Shown here piece by piece: positions 9,267 through 18,859 of a stretch of DNA of 52,396 bases; positions within the stretch are counted from its first letter, which is position 1; the number at the start of each line of letters is the position of its first letter. Source of the stretch: Burkholderiales bacterium (GTDB taxonomy: Bacteria; Pseudomonadota; Gammaproteobacteria; Burkholderiales; Casimicrobiaceae); contig JACMNN010000169.1 in NCBI GenBank assembly GCA_014378555.1, forward strand, positions 1 to 52,396, read 5' to 3'. Below the pieces are notes generated by a model, which saw nothing but the letters and a program-made list of their open reading frames with translations, searched no databases and had not been told where the DNA came from. Made by a program: the position numbers and the translations under genes.

Positions 9267-11279
9267 ATGCCGCTTGATGTTGCACAGCAGTTGCTTGAGT
9301 TAACACGACTGCGTCGATTTGATGAGTTGCTGGTAGTGTGGCGAGGCGCTGCTGCGAATCAACGTGAGGCCGAGATTCCCAAACGACTGGCTGCTGCAGC
9401 GCTCGCGCAATCGGGCGATCTCGATGCGGCGTCCACGTTGCTGCGTGAACTGCTGACGCGCGAAACTATTGAAGCGGCAACGTGCGCCCTAGCGGCTCGG
9501 GTTCTGTCTGACGTTGGCGACCTAACCTCGAGCCTGAATGTTTGGGAACGCGCACTGGCGCTGGCTCCCAATAACTTTGTTTGGTGGACATGGTTTGCCA
9601 AGGTGGCGATTAGTGCGGGGCAAGCCGAGCGTGCGCTGCGTGGTTCTGAGGCACACGCTCTTCATCGCGAGCAACATATTGATGTCGCGCTAGCGTATGT
9701 CACCTTGTTGGCGAACGCACAACGTGCCGATGAAGCCTTGATCACGTTTGAGCGGATCGTGTCGCGTTGGCCCAATCACCCCGAAGCGGGACCGCTATTT
9801 GCGGCATTCGTGATGCGCGAATTCCCACTGAAGGCGAGCAACCTTATGCGCACGCGGCAATGGTGTCCCCAGCCAGCGCCGCTGTCCCCCGCGCGGGTAC
9901 GCGCTTCGTTGGCTATTCCAGCGTTTTTTGATAGCGAAGCGTCCGCAGCGCAGTGGCGGGCTCATTTGCTCGCGCAACTGGTTGAGCTGAAAGAGCTGGC
10001 ACGCAACTCAACCCTTCAGGGGGACGAGCGCGCGTCCTGTTTGTCAATGACACCTTTTTTTGCGGCTTTTCATGATGCGGACATCACTGCAATCCAGTTT
10101 GCGTGGGGTGATTTTGTCGAGGAGCTAGTGGCCCCGCTGCGCGCTACGTTGGGCTTTGCGGATCAAAGCCGAAGGCCAATTTTTCGAGTAGGTATTGTCT
10201 CCAACCGACTTACCGATAGCAGTGCCGGCCGATTCTTTAACGGCTGGGTCAAGCAGTTGGTAGACGCGCAGTTTGAGGTTCGCTTATACGCGCTGGGGCC
10301 GTCCGACCTTGAAACCGATCGCCTGTCACGCATAGCAACCACCCATCGCGTCCACACGGATGACGTTTCGCTGTGGCTACCTTTAACGCGACAGCTTATG
10401 GCGGACGACAATGACCTTCTGCTATTTCCCGAGCCGCAGGGGTCGCCGCTGATCATGCTGATTGCGGGGCTTCGTTGCGCCCCGATTCAGTGTGCCGCTT
10501 TTGGCAACCCAGTCACCACGGGTTTGCACAGCATGGATTATTTTTTGGTGCCTGACGCAGCGGAGGTGCCGTCACCCGAGTCGTTCTATCGAGAGAAAGT
10601 AGTTCGCATAGAAGGCATCGGATTTATTCCTGCCGCTGCGCCTCTTGTGAGTGGCTTCGACCGGAAGTCGTTTGGATTCGGCGACCGAGAACGCATTTAT
10701 CTCGTCAACCAGCAGCTACCGAAGTGGAATCCCGATTTTGTGGATGCAATATGCGACGTGTTGCAACAGGATAAGCGCGGTCGACTCGTCTACTTTGGCG
10801 TAGGCACCAGTGTCAGCATACGCGCGGCCCAGATGCATCTTCGCTCCGCCTTTAATGCACGCGGGGTCGACATCGCTGAACGCAGCATGTTTTTAGTCGG
10901 ACTCGACCGTCCCGACTTTTTGGCACTCAACCTTGCCTCTGATGTTTCTCTTGACACGTTTGGATTTGGCGGCGGAAGCACGACGATGGATGCTCTCAGT
11001 GTCGGACTGCCAGTCATTACGCTAGAAGGTCGTTTTTTACGTTCGCGACAGACTAGCGGCATGCTGCGTAACAAAGATCTTTCACAGTTCATCGCTTGCA
11101 ATCAGCGCAACTTTGTAGATGTGGCGGTTGCAGTAGGTCAAACTCCACTGATGCGGGCGAATGCACGGGCTCGTTTTTTCCAAACAGGTTGGACCGCAAC
11201 GCGTGCCGAGTCTTCTCGAAGCTGTTCGCGAAATTTGGTCGAGTTTTTCGAGTCCTTAAATCGCCAACAGTCCGCGTGA
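9267..11279 (+). CDS. TPR protein with divergent GT41/OGT-like C-terminal domain
   Basis: TPR-like N-terminus; FRVGIVSNRLTDSSAGRFFNGWVKQL, YLVNQQLPKWNPDFVDAI, DVSLDTFGFGGGSTTMDALSVGLPVITLEGRFLRSRQTSGML match the GT41 C-terminal layout. Confidence 0.75.
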   Translation: MPLDVAQQLLELTRLRRFDELLVVWRGAAANQREAEIPKRLAAAALAQSGDLDAASTLLRELLTRETIEAATCALAARVLSDVGDLTSSLNVWERALALAPNNFVWWTWFAKVAISAGQAERALRGSEAHALHREQHIDVALAYVTLLANAQRADEALITFERIVSRWPNHPEAGPLFAAFVMREFPLKASNLMRTRQWCPQPAPLSPARVRASLAIPAFFDSEASAAQWRAHLLAQLVELKELARNSTLQGDERASCLSMTPFFAAFHDADITAIQFAWGDFVEELVAPLRATLGFADQSRRPIFRVGIVSNRLTDSSAGRFFNGWVKQLVDAQFEVRLYALGPSDLETDRLSRIATTHRVHTDDVSLWLPLTRQLMADDNDLLLFPEPQGSPLIMLIAGLRCAPIQCAAFGNPVTTGLHSMDYFLVPDAAEVPSPESFYREKVVRIEGIGFIPAAAPLVSGFDRKSFGFGDRERIYLVNQQLPKWNPDFVDAICDVLQQDKRGRLVYFGVGTSVSIRAAQMHLRSAFNARGVDIAERSMFLVGLDRPDFLALNLASDVSLDTFGFGGGSTTMDALSVGLPVITLEGRFLRSRQTSGMLRNKDLSQFIACNQRNFVDVAVAVGQTPLMRANARARFFQTGWTATRAESSRSCSRNLVEFFESLNRQQSA

Positions 11280-11289
11280 GTAAGTGGCT

Positions 11290-12255
11290 TTACTTATCTG
11301 GCGTGTCGGCTTTGATCGTTTGCTTTTCGACATCCCGAATTAGCTCGCGGCGTTTTTGATCAAGTGCGGGATCGGGCTTTAGGAGAAAGTCATCGAAAGC
11401 TTTTTCGTTAACAACGGTTGCCACACGTGACACGTTTTCCAGAAATGTTAACCTCACTTTTTTTACGGTTTCTTCCAACAATTGTTCGATTATTGACCCT
11501 TTGACCTCTTCAAATGCGCGCTTCGTTTGGGCTCTTTTTTTATCTAGGCGAACGATGTGAATGCCTATGCGCGAGGGTGTCGGTTGCGAAACTTCGCCCT
11601 CTTTTAACGTTTTAAAAATGACGTTGCCCAAAAGCGCATCTGTGCCCGACGCCCGGACCTTCATTAATTTTCCGCCGTGTTCTTTCGCACTTTTGTCGTC
11701 GCTGTATTTTTGCAACACAACGTCGAACGCTTCTCCGTTAGCCAGCGCCTTTTCCGCTTCGGCAATCCTTGCGATTACTTGAGCAAACGGCAACAGTTTG
11801 AAGTCGAAAAATATTTGCGTGATATCTGCATTTTCGTCAACGACAAAACGGTTGTTATCGGTTTGCCATATTTCTTTGGCGCGCTCAACAGTCACAGCGT
11901 CGTTTGCGCTAAAAGCTGCTCGGGCTCTACGTTCATGAACGTTTAGATCGGCTAATAACGGGGCACGTTCTAACTGTAGCTCGACATAGCGGCGCTCAAG
12001 CGGATCAAGCTTGTCGTGCGTCGGCGCGGTGAGGCGATAGGACCTTGGTGCCAGCACTTCCGTTATCGTGCTTTGCACTTCCATTGGGCTGGCGCGTAAG
12101 GTTTCGACTTTGCTGGGCGCGCTCATAAAGTGGTACGCGTAAAACTCATCGGTCGTGACCGTCAATTCACCGCGTGTCGCGAGAGTTACGGCTTGGGCAG
12201 AACCCGCAGCATAGAGGGCGCATATCGCGAACGAAATATAAGTTCGAAAGTTCAT
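11290..12255 (-). CDS. Exported parvulin-type peptidyl-prolyl cis-trans isomerase
   Basis: Signal peptide MNFRTYISFAICALYAAGSAQA; parvulin-like FDVVLQKYSDDKSAKEHGGKLMKV...ISQPTPSRIGIHIVRLDKK region. Confidence 0.8.
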   Translation of the reverse strand: MNFRTYISFAICALYAAGSAQAVTLATRGELTVTTDEFYAYHFMSAPSKVETLRASPMEVQSTITEVLAPRSYRLTAPTHDKLDPLERRYVELQLERAPLLADLNVHERRARAAFSANDAVTVERAKEIWQTDNNRFVVDENADITQIFFDFKLLPFAQVIARIAEAEKALANGEAFDVVLQKYSDDKSAKEHGGKLMKVRASGTDALLGNVIFKTLKEGEVSQPTPSRIGIHIVRLDKKRAQTKRAFEEVKGSIIEQLLEETVKKVRLTFLENVSRVATVVNEKAFDDFLLKPDPALDQKRRELIRDVEKQTIKADTPDK

Positions 12256-12270
12256 TTTTAATGCTCAAAG

Positions 12271-12294
12271 AAAATCGCCCGCCGTAGCGGGCGA
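12271..12294 (-). terminator. Terminator downstream of the Ig-like secreted protein gene
   Basis: TCGCCCGC-CGTA-GCGGGCGA perfect 8-bp stem, followed on the minus strand by TTTTCTTT. Confidence 0.8.
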
Positions 12295-12312
12295 CAAGTC
12301 ACCATGTGTTTT

Positions 12313-13542
12313 TTAGTTTGCCCACCTGAAAAGCGCATGGCACGAGACGTTTCCTGGGCATCCGCCTGGAACGTTACGAATATTTATGTACCAGCGTCCG
12401 GCAGCGCCTAACTGTATATCAGCGGAGCGATTGTCGGAGCCTATGCCGGAAGTTGCAGAGCCTGAATTTACAGCTAAGTTGGCTCCCAGATACACCGGCG
12501 ATACAAATTGCGCCGTACTGGTGTAATCACATTTGTTGCGAGATACGGTTACGTAACGCCCGCCCCGCGAAGAGCCGAAGTCTGAAAACTCGAGGGACGC
12601 GAGATAGCGATTAACGGTTGTATCGTTGGCCGCAACATTAAGCTGGATTACAAAATCACTACCGGCTGGAAAACTTGACGTGTAGTCGCTGGTGTAAAAA
12701 ATTCTGTACGGCTCGGACGCATTGAACGTTGCACGTACCGGCGTTGCTGGGCAATAATCGGTAGTCGCAGCGGTTGCAGCTGTTACGGTTATGTCCGCGC
12801 TGGCCGTCGCGCTGCTCGGCGCATTGTTACTGATCTGAACACTGTAGGTGCTCGTACCTGCAGAAGCGGTGTCTGATGTTCCACTTAGGGTGTAAGTTGC
12901 ACCCACAGCACCTTGAATAGTGTTGTTGTTGCGCGACCATTGATACCTGATTCCCGACCCTGTGCCGGTTTCACTACTACATGCTGCTGTGAGCGTTGCA
13001 GATCCGCCGACGTTGACGGATGTTGTAGTAGTACTGACCGCACATCCCGATAACGTAGGTACCGCAGCCTGCACGTTAACTGATGCGGTATAGGTAGTAC
13101 AAGCTGCAGGATTATTAGAAAAGCACACTTGCACGGAGTAGATCTGTGTTGGCGAGTTGGGCGTTAGCGTTGCGTTAGTACTGTTAGTAGCGCTATTGCT
13201 GGTCGGGAGCGGACTACCCCACGAATAGGTGTAAGCGCTGGATGTTGGACAGCCGTTCACCGCAAGACTTATCTGCGTTGAGGCGTTGGGCGTCAATACC
13301 GACGGCGACGCACTTAAAGACGCGCAAGCAGGGCCGGCCGAAATGCTTTGTGGCAACGTCATTCCTGTAAGGTTTGTACTCGGTGGCAGCGTTAAAGTGG
13401 TGGTGGTGGTACACACAAGTGTGTTGCTGCTTTGCGAGCAGGCGGTCGCGGAAATTCCGGAAGTTGACGCTGACTGCGCGCTAGCGTGTGTCGCCAACAG
13501 CAAGAGTGACGTCGCACCCAGCACTCTTAAAACATTTTTCAT
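12313..13542 (-). CDS. Secreted Ser/Thr-rich protein with Ig-like repeats, function unknown
   Basis: Signal peptide MKNVLRVLGATSLLLLATHASAQ; repeated Ig-like pieces (YTYSWGSPLPTS..., IRYQWSRNNNTIQGAVGATYTLSG...YSVQISN). Confidence 0.72.
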   Translation of the reverse strand: MKNVLRVLGATSLLLLATHASAQSASTSGISATACSQSSNTLVCTTTTTLTLPPSTNLTGMTLPQSISAGPACASLSASPSVLTPNASTQISLAVNGCPTSSAYTYSWGSPLPTSNSATNSTNATLTPNSPTQIYSVQVCFSNNPAACTTYTASVNVQAAVPTLSGCAVSTTTTSVNVGGSATLTAACSSETGTGSGIRYQWSRNNNTIQGAVGATYTLSGTSDTASAGTSTYSVQISNNAPSSATASADITVTAATAATTDYCPATPVRATFNASEPYRIFYTSDYTSSFPAGSDFVIQLNVAANDTTVNRYLASLEFSDFGSSRGGRYVTVSRNKCDYTSTAQFVSPVYLGANLAVNSGSATSGIGSDNRSADIQLGAAGRWYINIRNVPGGCPGNVSCHALFRWAN

Positions 13543-13640
13543 TCAGCTGAATCCTTAAATTAATAATCCCCAAGTCTACTAATTTTACGCTAGCCAGCGT
13601 GCACTTGCGACGCCTTTTCATCCGATAATGTTTTCACCGT

Positions 13641-13666
13641 AAAAAAAGGACCCCGAAGGGTCCTTT
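13641..13666 (-). terminator. Terminator downstream of the surface protein gene
   Basis: AAAGGACCC-CGAA-GGGTCCTTT perfect 9-bp stem followed on the minus strand by TTTT. Confidence 0.85.
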
Positions 13667-13687
13667 CTATTTAGAATCGGCGCAGAA

Positions 13688-15133
13688 CTACTGAATGTTG
13701 CGCGAATACTTAAGGCTGTAGCTATTGGTATAGTTTTGCTGCGGATTACCCGTTTTGAAAGCTGCACCCGAGATCGCGAAACCAACAACTGGCAAGCCAA
13801 AGTAGGTTTGGTTAACTGGCGCTGGTGCTGCTGCTGGTAGTACCCCGCCTGTGGTGTTCACAGAAGTCCCGGTACCCACTAAGAATGCATTCGGGTTGGT
13901 GAATGCAAGTGTCAACCAGCCACCCTCTTTGCCTGCGGTTGGCACAGCGAGACCTTGGTTCTGAACCGGGGAAATACCTACATCGTTCACTGAACCGGTA
14001 ACCAAGCTTGCGCCTGCACCCGTTACGCCACCAAACGAAATTACGTTTGCTTCGTAGCAGAGGCCGTTGCCCTTTGCTGAAGGCGGACGCGGTGAGAAGT
14101 CATCGTTGATCGTACCGACGAATTCTTCACGATCTGTCGAGGTCAGACTTACGTCGTCGCACGAAACACCGTTTGCAGTATCCCAAACGCGTTGAAACGG
14201 CGCGCGAGGAATAGAACCGTTTACATACTGAGACTTGGTGGGCATCGTAATTACCCAGTCAGTACCAATGATGCCATCGGCCGTGAAGGCATACTCGCCA
14301 TAGACATTGTCATGCATGATCGTTGCTGAAACGGCATCAATTGCGCTGCTCCAGCTAGTCAAAAACAGATTTCCGTTGTTGGTAACTACGCTAACTTTGC
14401 TGGCGCCGCTTCCCAAATTTGGGAGCGTATTGCCTGCAACAGTTGGATTTGGACGTGTGTAGCCGAGACCATCAAACGCAACCGCATCGTAACCGGTGCT
14501 AGCACCACCAAGAGCATTCAGAATCGTACCGTTGCCGAAGATGCCGCCGGATGGCGGCGTCAAAGTGGCAAACACGGCAGCAGACGTGAAGCTCGCGTCA
14601 GAAATTAGCTTGCAAGGGGGCGTACCATTGACGTGGGTAACGTCTGTAGCTAACGCCGATCCCAGCGGGATGGTCGCCATTTCGATCATCTCTACGTAAC
14701 CCTCGCGGGTACGGTCGAGCGACTGAAGCGAGGCTGCGTCATTCAGAAACAGGAAGTTACGGAAGTCTCCGCCTGCTGCAGGAATTCTTGGATTCGTACA
14801 GCTCTTGTCAGCCGTAACGATGGTTGCACCCGCCGTGGTCGGAACAATCGCACCGGTCCACACGTCTTTGGGAGACAGGAACAAGTTAAAGTCCAATACC
14901 TCTTGCGAGTTTTTACCTTCAAGGAAACGAACCTTGACTGCTTTGGCGTTGGTAGTCGTGTTAACGACCGAGATCAGCGTTGTGTTACCGGCACGAACGG
15001 TGTAGTACGGATATACCAGTGCTTGGCCGAGACCATCAGCATTGACATACACGGCATTCGCGGCACCTGCCATAGCGAGAGCGCCTGCGCCAGCTAGGGC
15101 GGAGATAAGCGCTTTTTGCTTAAAATTATTCAT
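13688..15133 (-). CDS. Secreted/cell-surface protein, function unknown
   Basis: MNNFKQKALISALAGAGALAMAGAANAVYVNADGLGQALVYPYYTVRAGNTTLISVVNTT; clear signal peptide. ATG at 15133 preferred to the ORF-track start at 15259. Confidence 0.72.
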   Translation of the reverse strand: MNNFKQKALISALAGAGALAMAGAANAVYVNADGLGQALVYPYYTVRAGNTTLISVVNTTTNAKAVKVRFLEGKNSQEVLDFNLFLSPKDVWTGAIVPTTAGATIVTADKSCTNPRIPAAGGDFRNFLFLNDAASLQSLDRTREGYVEMIEMATIPLGSALATDVTHVNGTPPCKLISDASFTSAAVFATLTPPSGGIFGNGTILNALGGASTGYDAVAFDGLGYTRPNPTVAGNTLPNLGSGASKVSVVTNNGNLFLTSWSSAIDAVSATIMHDNVYGEYAFTADGIIGTDWVITMPTKSQYVNGSIPRAPFQRVWDTANGVSCDDVSLTSTDREEFVGTINDDFSPRPPSAKGNGLCYEANVISFGGVTGAGASLVTGSVNDVGISPVQNQGLAVPTAGKEGGWLTLAFTNPNAFLVGTGTSVNTTGGVLPAAAPAPVNQTYFGLPVVGFAISGAAFKTGNPQQNYTNSYSLKYSRNIQ

Positions 15134-15240
15134 AATTAGTTTTGACTCCTCTGCATTGAGTTTTTGAGTGATCACTTTAGAACCAACAGCAATATTAGTT
15201 TTTTCGGACAAATGCCCTTCCAAGAAGTTTACACCAACAT

Positions 15241-15684
15241 TTAACGTCGGATCAACCAAAGCTCGTTGTTATTCACAGTCCAACTTTCTTCCACGGGAAG
15301 TGTTTGCAATCGAGTGCCAACGCCGCGAACAAATATGGGCAGGGATATGTTTGATTTGACAACGCATAGGCCACCTTCACACTTGGCGCTGTCCACAACC
15401 GCGCTGACAACGCTCATCCGCTGCATTGCCGCAGCGTATTCATTCACGCTTGTACCGGCCTTAGAGGCCGTGGACAGATAGGCGAATGATTCCTCGAAAC
15501 GCTTATCTATCAAGGCTTTCCAGCGAGATGCTGAACGTTCTACAGCTCTTTTTTGAGCGTCAAATGGGACCACGCCGTCTGATTGAAGGCTGGTGTTGTT
15601 GGCGCAGCTACTGATGCCGATCAAGGCTAGAAAAAGTGTCGCAGCGAGGCTGGCGAAATTGAAAGAACGGAGCTGCGCAAACAT
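15241..15684 (-). CDS. Putative lipoprotein, function unknown
   Basis: N-terminus MFAQLRSFNFASLAATLFLALIGISSCANN with lipobox-like ISSC. Confidence 0.6.
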   Translation of the reverse strand: MFAQLRSFNFASLAATLFLALIGISSCANNTSLQSDGVVPFDAQKRAVERSASRWKALIDKRFEESFAYLSTASKAGTSVNEYAAAMQRMSVVSAVVDSAKCEGGLCVVKSNISLPIFVRGVGTRLQTLPVEESWTVNNNELWLIRR

Positions 15685-15717
15685 ATTTCAGGGCTCAAAT
15701 TAAGGGTGAATTTTCAT

Positions 15718-15749
15718 ATGGCTCTGTTGTATCAATACAACAGAGCCAT
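15718..15749. repeat. Perfect 15-bp inverted repeat with 2-nt spacer between gspD and the lipoprotein gene
   Basis: ATGGCTCTGTTGTAT-CA-ATACAACAGAGCCAT read directly; no U-tract on the minus strand. Confidence 0.85.
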
Positions 15750-15754
15750 GATTG

Positions 15755-18076
15755 CTATTGAGAGGTAGACGGCTGGACTTTTAGCGATTGATTAAATTCA
15801 AGCGGGATTTTTTCGGCATTTCTTTTGGCTTGAACTTCTTTTCGCGCGTCACTTGACGTTGGTAGCTCACGAGTACTGACGATCGGTAACGTGGTCTCTA
15901 TATTGACCATCCGCTGACGCAGTTCATCGACAACACCGCGCGTATCTTCAACTGTTGCCATCACGCGCGGGGTGACCAGCATCACCAACTCGGAACGGCT
16001 TGAGCTCCAGTTTTGGTTTCCAAAGAGTCCGCCGACGACCGGGATTGTCGAAAGTATGGGAAATCCGCTACTCGTTTTGCTGCCGTTCTCCACAAACAAA
16101 CCACTCAGCAGCATGGTGTCGCCATTGGCGACCATTACCGTGGTCTGTTGCGAGTTTTGCGTGATGTCTGGATTGGGGTTACCGTCACGCAGTGCGCCGG
16201 CGGTACTGCTCTGTTGCTGAATTTCAAGAAAAACATTGTTGCCACTGACGCGCGGCGTGATGTTGATGGTGAGGCCTGTATTGATGTATTGAAACGAATT
16301 GGTGGCCGACGTGGTGGTGGTTTGAACAGATGACTGGGTTTGCACTGATATTTGCGTACCGTTGGTAAACGATACTTTTTGATTGTCGAGCGTGATCATT
16401 GTTGGCGACGCTAGCGTGCGGGATTGGCCGGTGGTTTGCAGCGTGCTGAGAATCGCCTTAGCGGCCGCTCCCTGCCACGTATAGCTAAATCCAGAGACTG
16501 CCTTGCCTGCGGCATTCAGCGGGTTCAAATTGCCAACGCCGCCATCGGACGTAAGTCGGTTCGCAGCAGACTCAGGTTTTCCACTGAACATTCCCGAAAT
16601 GCCCAATGAAAACGCACCATCCAACGCGACTTGGGCAATCTGCACCTCAATCGCGATCATTTTGGGTGCGGTGTCGAGTTTTTTTATTGCCGACTCAATC
16701 GCCGCATACTCGGAAGGGGTGGCGACAATCAGTAACGCGTTTCGGTCTTTGTCTGCTATCACGGTGGCGTTCCGCGCGAGTCCAATGGCTTGATTGTTTG
16801 CGGTGCCGGTTGCCGCGGTGAGGGGGCGTTGAGCATTGCCCGCAGTTTGCTGGGCGTTGTTGATCGTGTTTCCGGGTTGAACCAAGCCTTGACCCGCAAT
16901 TGGTGAAACAGGCGCCGTCAACGTATTCGCTACTTGGCCCGGAGCTACTGTCGCTTGCACCGTATTGGCGCGCCCACTAATTGCTTGTTGCAGGATGACC
17001 TGCAATTTTTCCGCTTGCGAGAAAAGTACGTTGTAGACATAAAGCCGAGAACCACCTCCGGCATCGGTCCCTTTATCCAGCCGCTCAAGCCACTGCCGAG
17101 CGTCCAAGATCATCTCCCGCTGTGGCGCGATCAGCAAAATTGCATTCATACGCTCGATCGGTATCACGCGTAATAAGCCGGCAAACGGGTTGGAATTAGC
17201 CGGGAATATTTTTTCCCAATCTGCGGCAACGGTCTTAACGTCAGATGATTCGAGCGGAAAGAGCAGGAAAGACATGCCCGTCAGCAGGTTCACGTCAAAC
17301 ATTTCCGCAATTTCCAGCATGTTGCGAATTTCAGCTTCTGTACCCGTCAGAAACAACAAGTTTCGTAATTCGTCGACGCGAATAGCAGCGGTGGATGGCG
17401 CCTTAGCAAATGGGGTAATTACTTTCTCAAGCTCCTTGGCACCAATGTGCTTGACTGGCAAAATCACCACACTCAAGCCAGAGCCAGGACGGAGCTGGGT
17501 ACGCGGCGCTGCAGTGCCAAGATTTGCCCCCCCTTCAGGCAACACGCGCCAATAATTGCCATCCTTCAGCAGTACGGCTTTCACCGAACGTAGCAACATC
17601 TCCAACGTCGGAATGATGTCTGAACGCTTGATGCCTTTTGCAGTGCGAACGGTCACCGTTCCGGTCACTGCAGGATCGATAATAAATCCTTCCCCTAAGG
17701 CATCGCCGAGCAGGTTTCGCACGATCTCGCGAATATCGCCGTTTTCAACGTTAAGCACTATGGGGCCCACGGCCTCGTCTGCCGCGCTCGGTGTTACCTG
17801 CGGGACGCGGAAGGTACGATCATTACCCAACGCCATTTTCACGCCATCAACAGCGGGTGCGCGCGGTATAACCGCGTCGCTTACCGCGCGATCATCGTTC
17901 GAGCGCGGAGCGCTCGCGGCTGCACGCGGCTTTAACGAAGTCGGCGAGGTAGCCGGTAAAGATTCAACCCCACCAACACGTTCATGCGCGCATGCCCCGA
18001 GCAAGCTAACCGCTGCTGCAGCTAACCCTACCCATCGCAATCGTCCTGCTGTCATGTTATTTTTCCGATTATTCAT
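15755..18076 (-). CDS. gspD: Type II secretion system secretin GspD
   Basis: Lipoprotein-like N-terminus; ENGDIREIVRNLLGDALGEGFIIDPAVTGTVTVRT; VANGDTMLLSGLFVENGSKTSSGFPILSTIPVVGGLFG secretin signature. Confidence 0.95.
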   Translation of the reverse strand: MNNRKNNMTAGRLRWVGLAAAAVSLLGACAHERVGGVESLPATSPTSLKPRAAASAPRSNDDRAVSDAVIPRAPAVDGVKMALGNDRTFRVPQVTPSAADEAVGPIVLNVENGDIREIVRNLLGDALGEGFIIDPAVTGTVTVRTAKGIKRSDIIPTLEMLLRSVKAVLLKDGNYWRVLPEGGANLGTAAPRTQLRPGSGLSVVILPVKHIGAKELEKVITPFAKAPSTAAIRVDELRNLLFLTGTEAEIRNMLEIAEMFDVNLLTGMSFLLFPLESSDVKTVAADWEKIFPANSNPFAGLLRVIPIERMNAILLIAPQREMILDARQWLERLDKGTDAGGGSRLYVYNVLFSQAEKLQVILQQAISGRANTVQATVAPGQVANTLTAPVSPIAGQGLVQPGNTINNAQQTAGNAQRPLTAATGTANNQAIGLARNATVIADKDRNALLIVATPSEYAAIESAIKKLDTAPKMIAIEVQIAQVALDGAFSLGISGMFSGKPESAANRLTSDGGVGNLNPLNAAGKAVSGFSYTWQGAAAKAILSTLQTTGQSRTLASPTMITLDNQKVSFTNGTQISVQTQSSVQTTTTSATNSFQYINTGLTINITPRVSGNNVFLEIQQQSSTAGALRDGNPNPDITQNSQQTTVMVANGDTMLLSGLFVENGSKTSSGFPILSTIPVVGGLFGNQNWSSSRSELVMLVTPRVMATVEDTRGVVDELRQRMVNIETTLPIVSTRELPTSSDARKEVQAKRNAEKIPLEFNQSLKVQPSTSQ

Positions 18077-18085
18077 ATCGTTACT

Positions 18086-18859
18086 CTATTTACCACCCGC
18101 TTGCTGCCTAGCGAGGCGACGCCGTTCCAGCATTTCGACAACATTGATTGTTTCGCGCGGACGGTCATCAGGTGGATCTACGGCGACCAAACCGTTGGGA
18201 AAGACGCGTTGCCCTACCGCGGCAGGCTGCCCAAACGTCGAAATGGTGGGGTTTGGCGGTGAGGCGACTGGAGGAATCTGCACCGACGCAGGCCCCGCCG
18301 CAGCTGGCGGTGGCGCCTGAGCAATCGCAACGGGTGGTGGAGCGGGTTGCGGCACGCGGCCTGACGCGGTGAACTTGGCCATTTCAATGACGTCGGTTTC
18401 GCCCTGAAACGAAAGCGTTACCCGCGTAAGCTCAACCTTGGCGACCGTCATTTCCTGCAACTGGTCACCTTGACGGACACTTTTAACCCGGTTGGACGCG
18501 ACCTCGCGCACCTGTGCGATTTTTACGGCGCCTAAGTCGGTGATACCGATTAATTGGTACAAACCACGCCTAACTTGGGGCTTGGGCGGTTCAGGCGCTG
18601 CGGTTACTAGTTGCGTCGGGGCTGGTTTACGGCTGGGGTTGAGCAGCGGACGCTCGACTATTTGGTTGTATGCGTTCGCCTCAGAACCTAGGCGAAAATC
18701 AGGCAGTACGGAGGCTGCGTCTTGTTTCACAACGCCAGAGCGCACTTGCAACACCGGTGCGCTGAGGGCAGCCCCCCAGTCAGACTCAATGCCGAGCGCG
18801 ACAAGTAAGGCTGCTGCTACGGCCAACAATGCGTTACGAAGGGTAAATAAGGCGCTCAT
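18086..18859 (-). CDS. T2SS GspC/XpsN-like inner-membrane protein
   Basis: N-terminal TM; Pro-rich; YQLIGITDLGAVKIAQVREVASNRVKSVRQGDQLQEMTVAKVELTRVTLSFQGE resembles GspC/PilP homology regions; located between gspM and gspD. Confidence 0.7.
   Translation of the reverse strand: MSALFTLRNALLAVAAALLVALGIESDWGAALSAPVLQVRSGVVKQDAASVLPDFRLGSEANAYNQIVERPLLNPSRKPAPTQLVTAAPEPPKPQVRRGLYQLIGITDLGAVKIAQVREVASNRVKSVRQGDQLQEMTVAKVELTRVTLSFQGETDVIEMAKFTASGRVPQPAPPPVAIAQAPPPAAAGPASVQIPPVASPPNPTISTFGQPAAVGQRVFPNGLVAVDPPDDRPRETINVVEMLERRRLARQQAGGK

Noticed and set aside
17556-18320. 254-aa plus-strand ORF opposite gspD/gspC-like genes
   Set aside because: Antisense to clearly recognised T2SS genes; low-complexity Ser/Thr/Arg composition with no recognisable motif; typical shadow ORF in GC-rich DNA.
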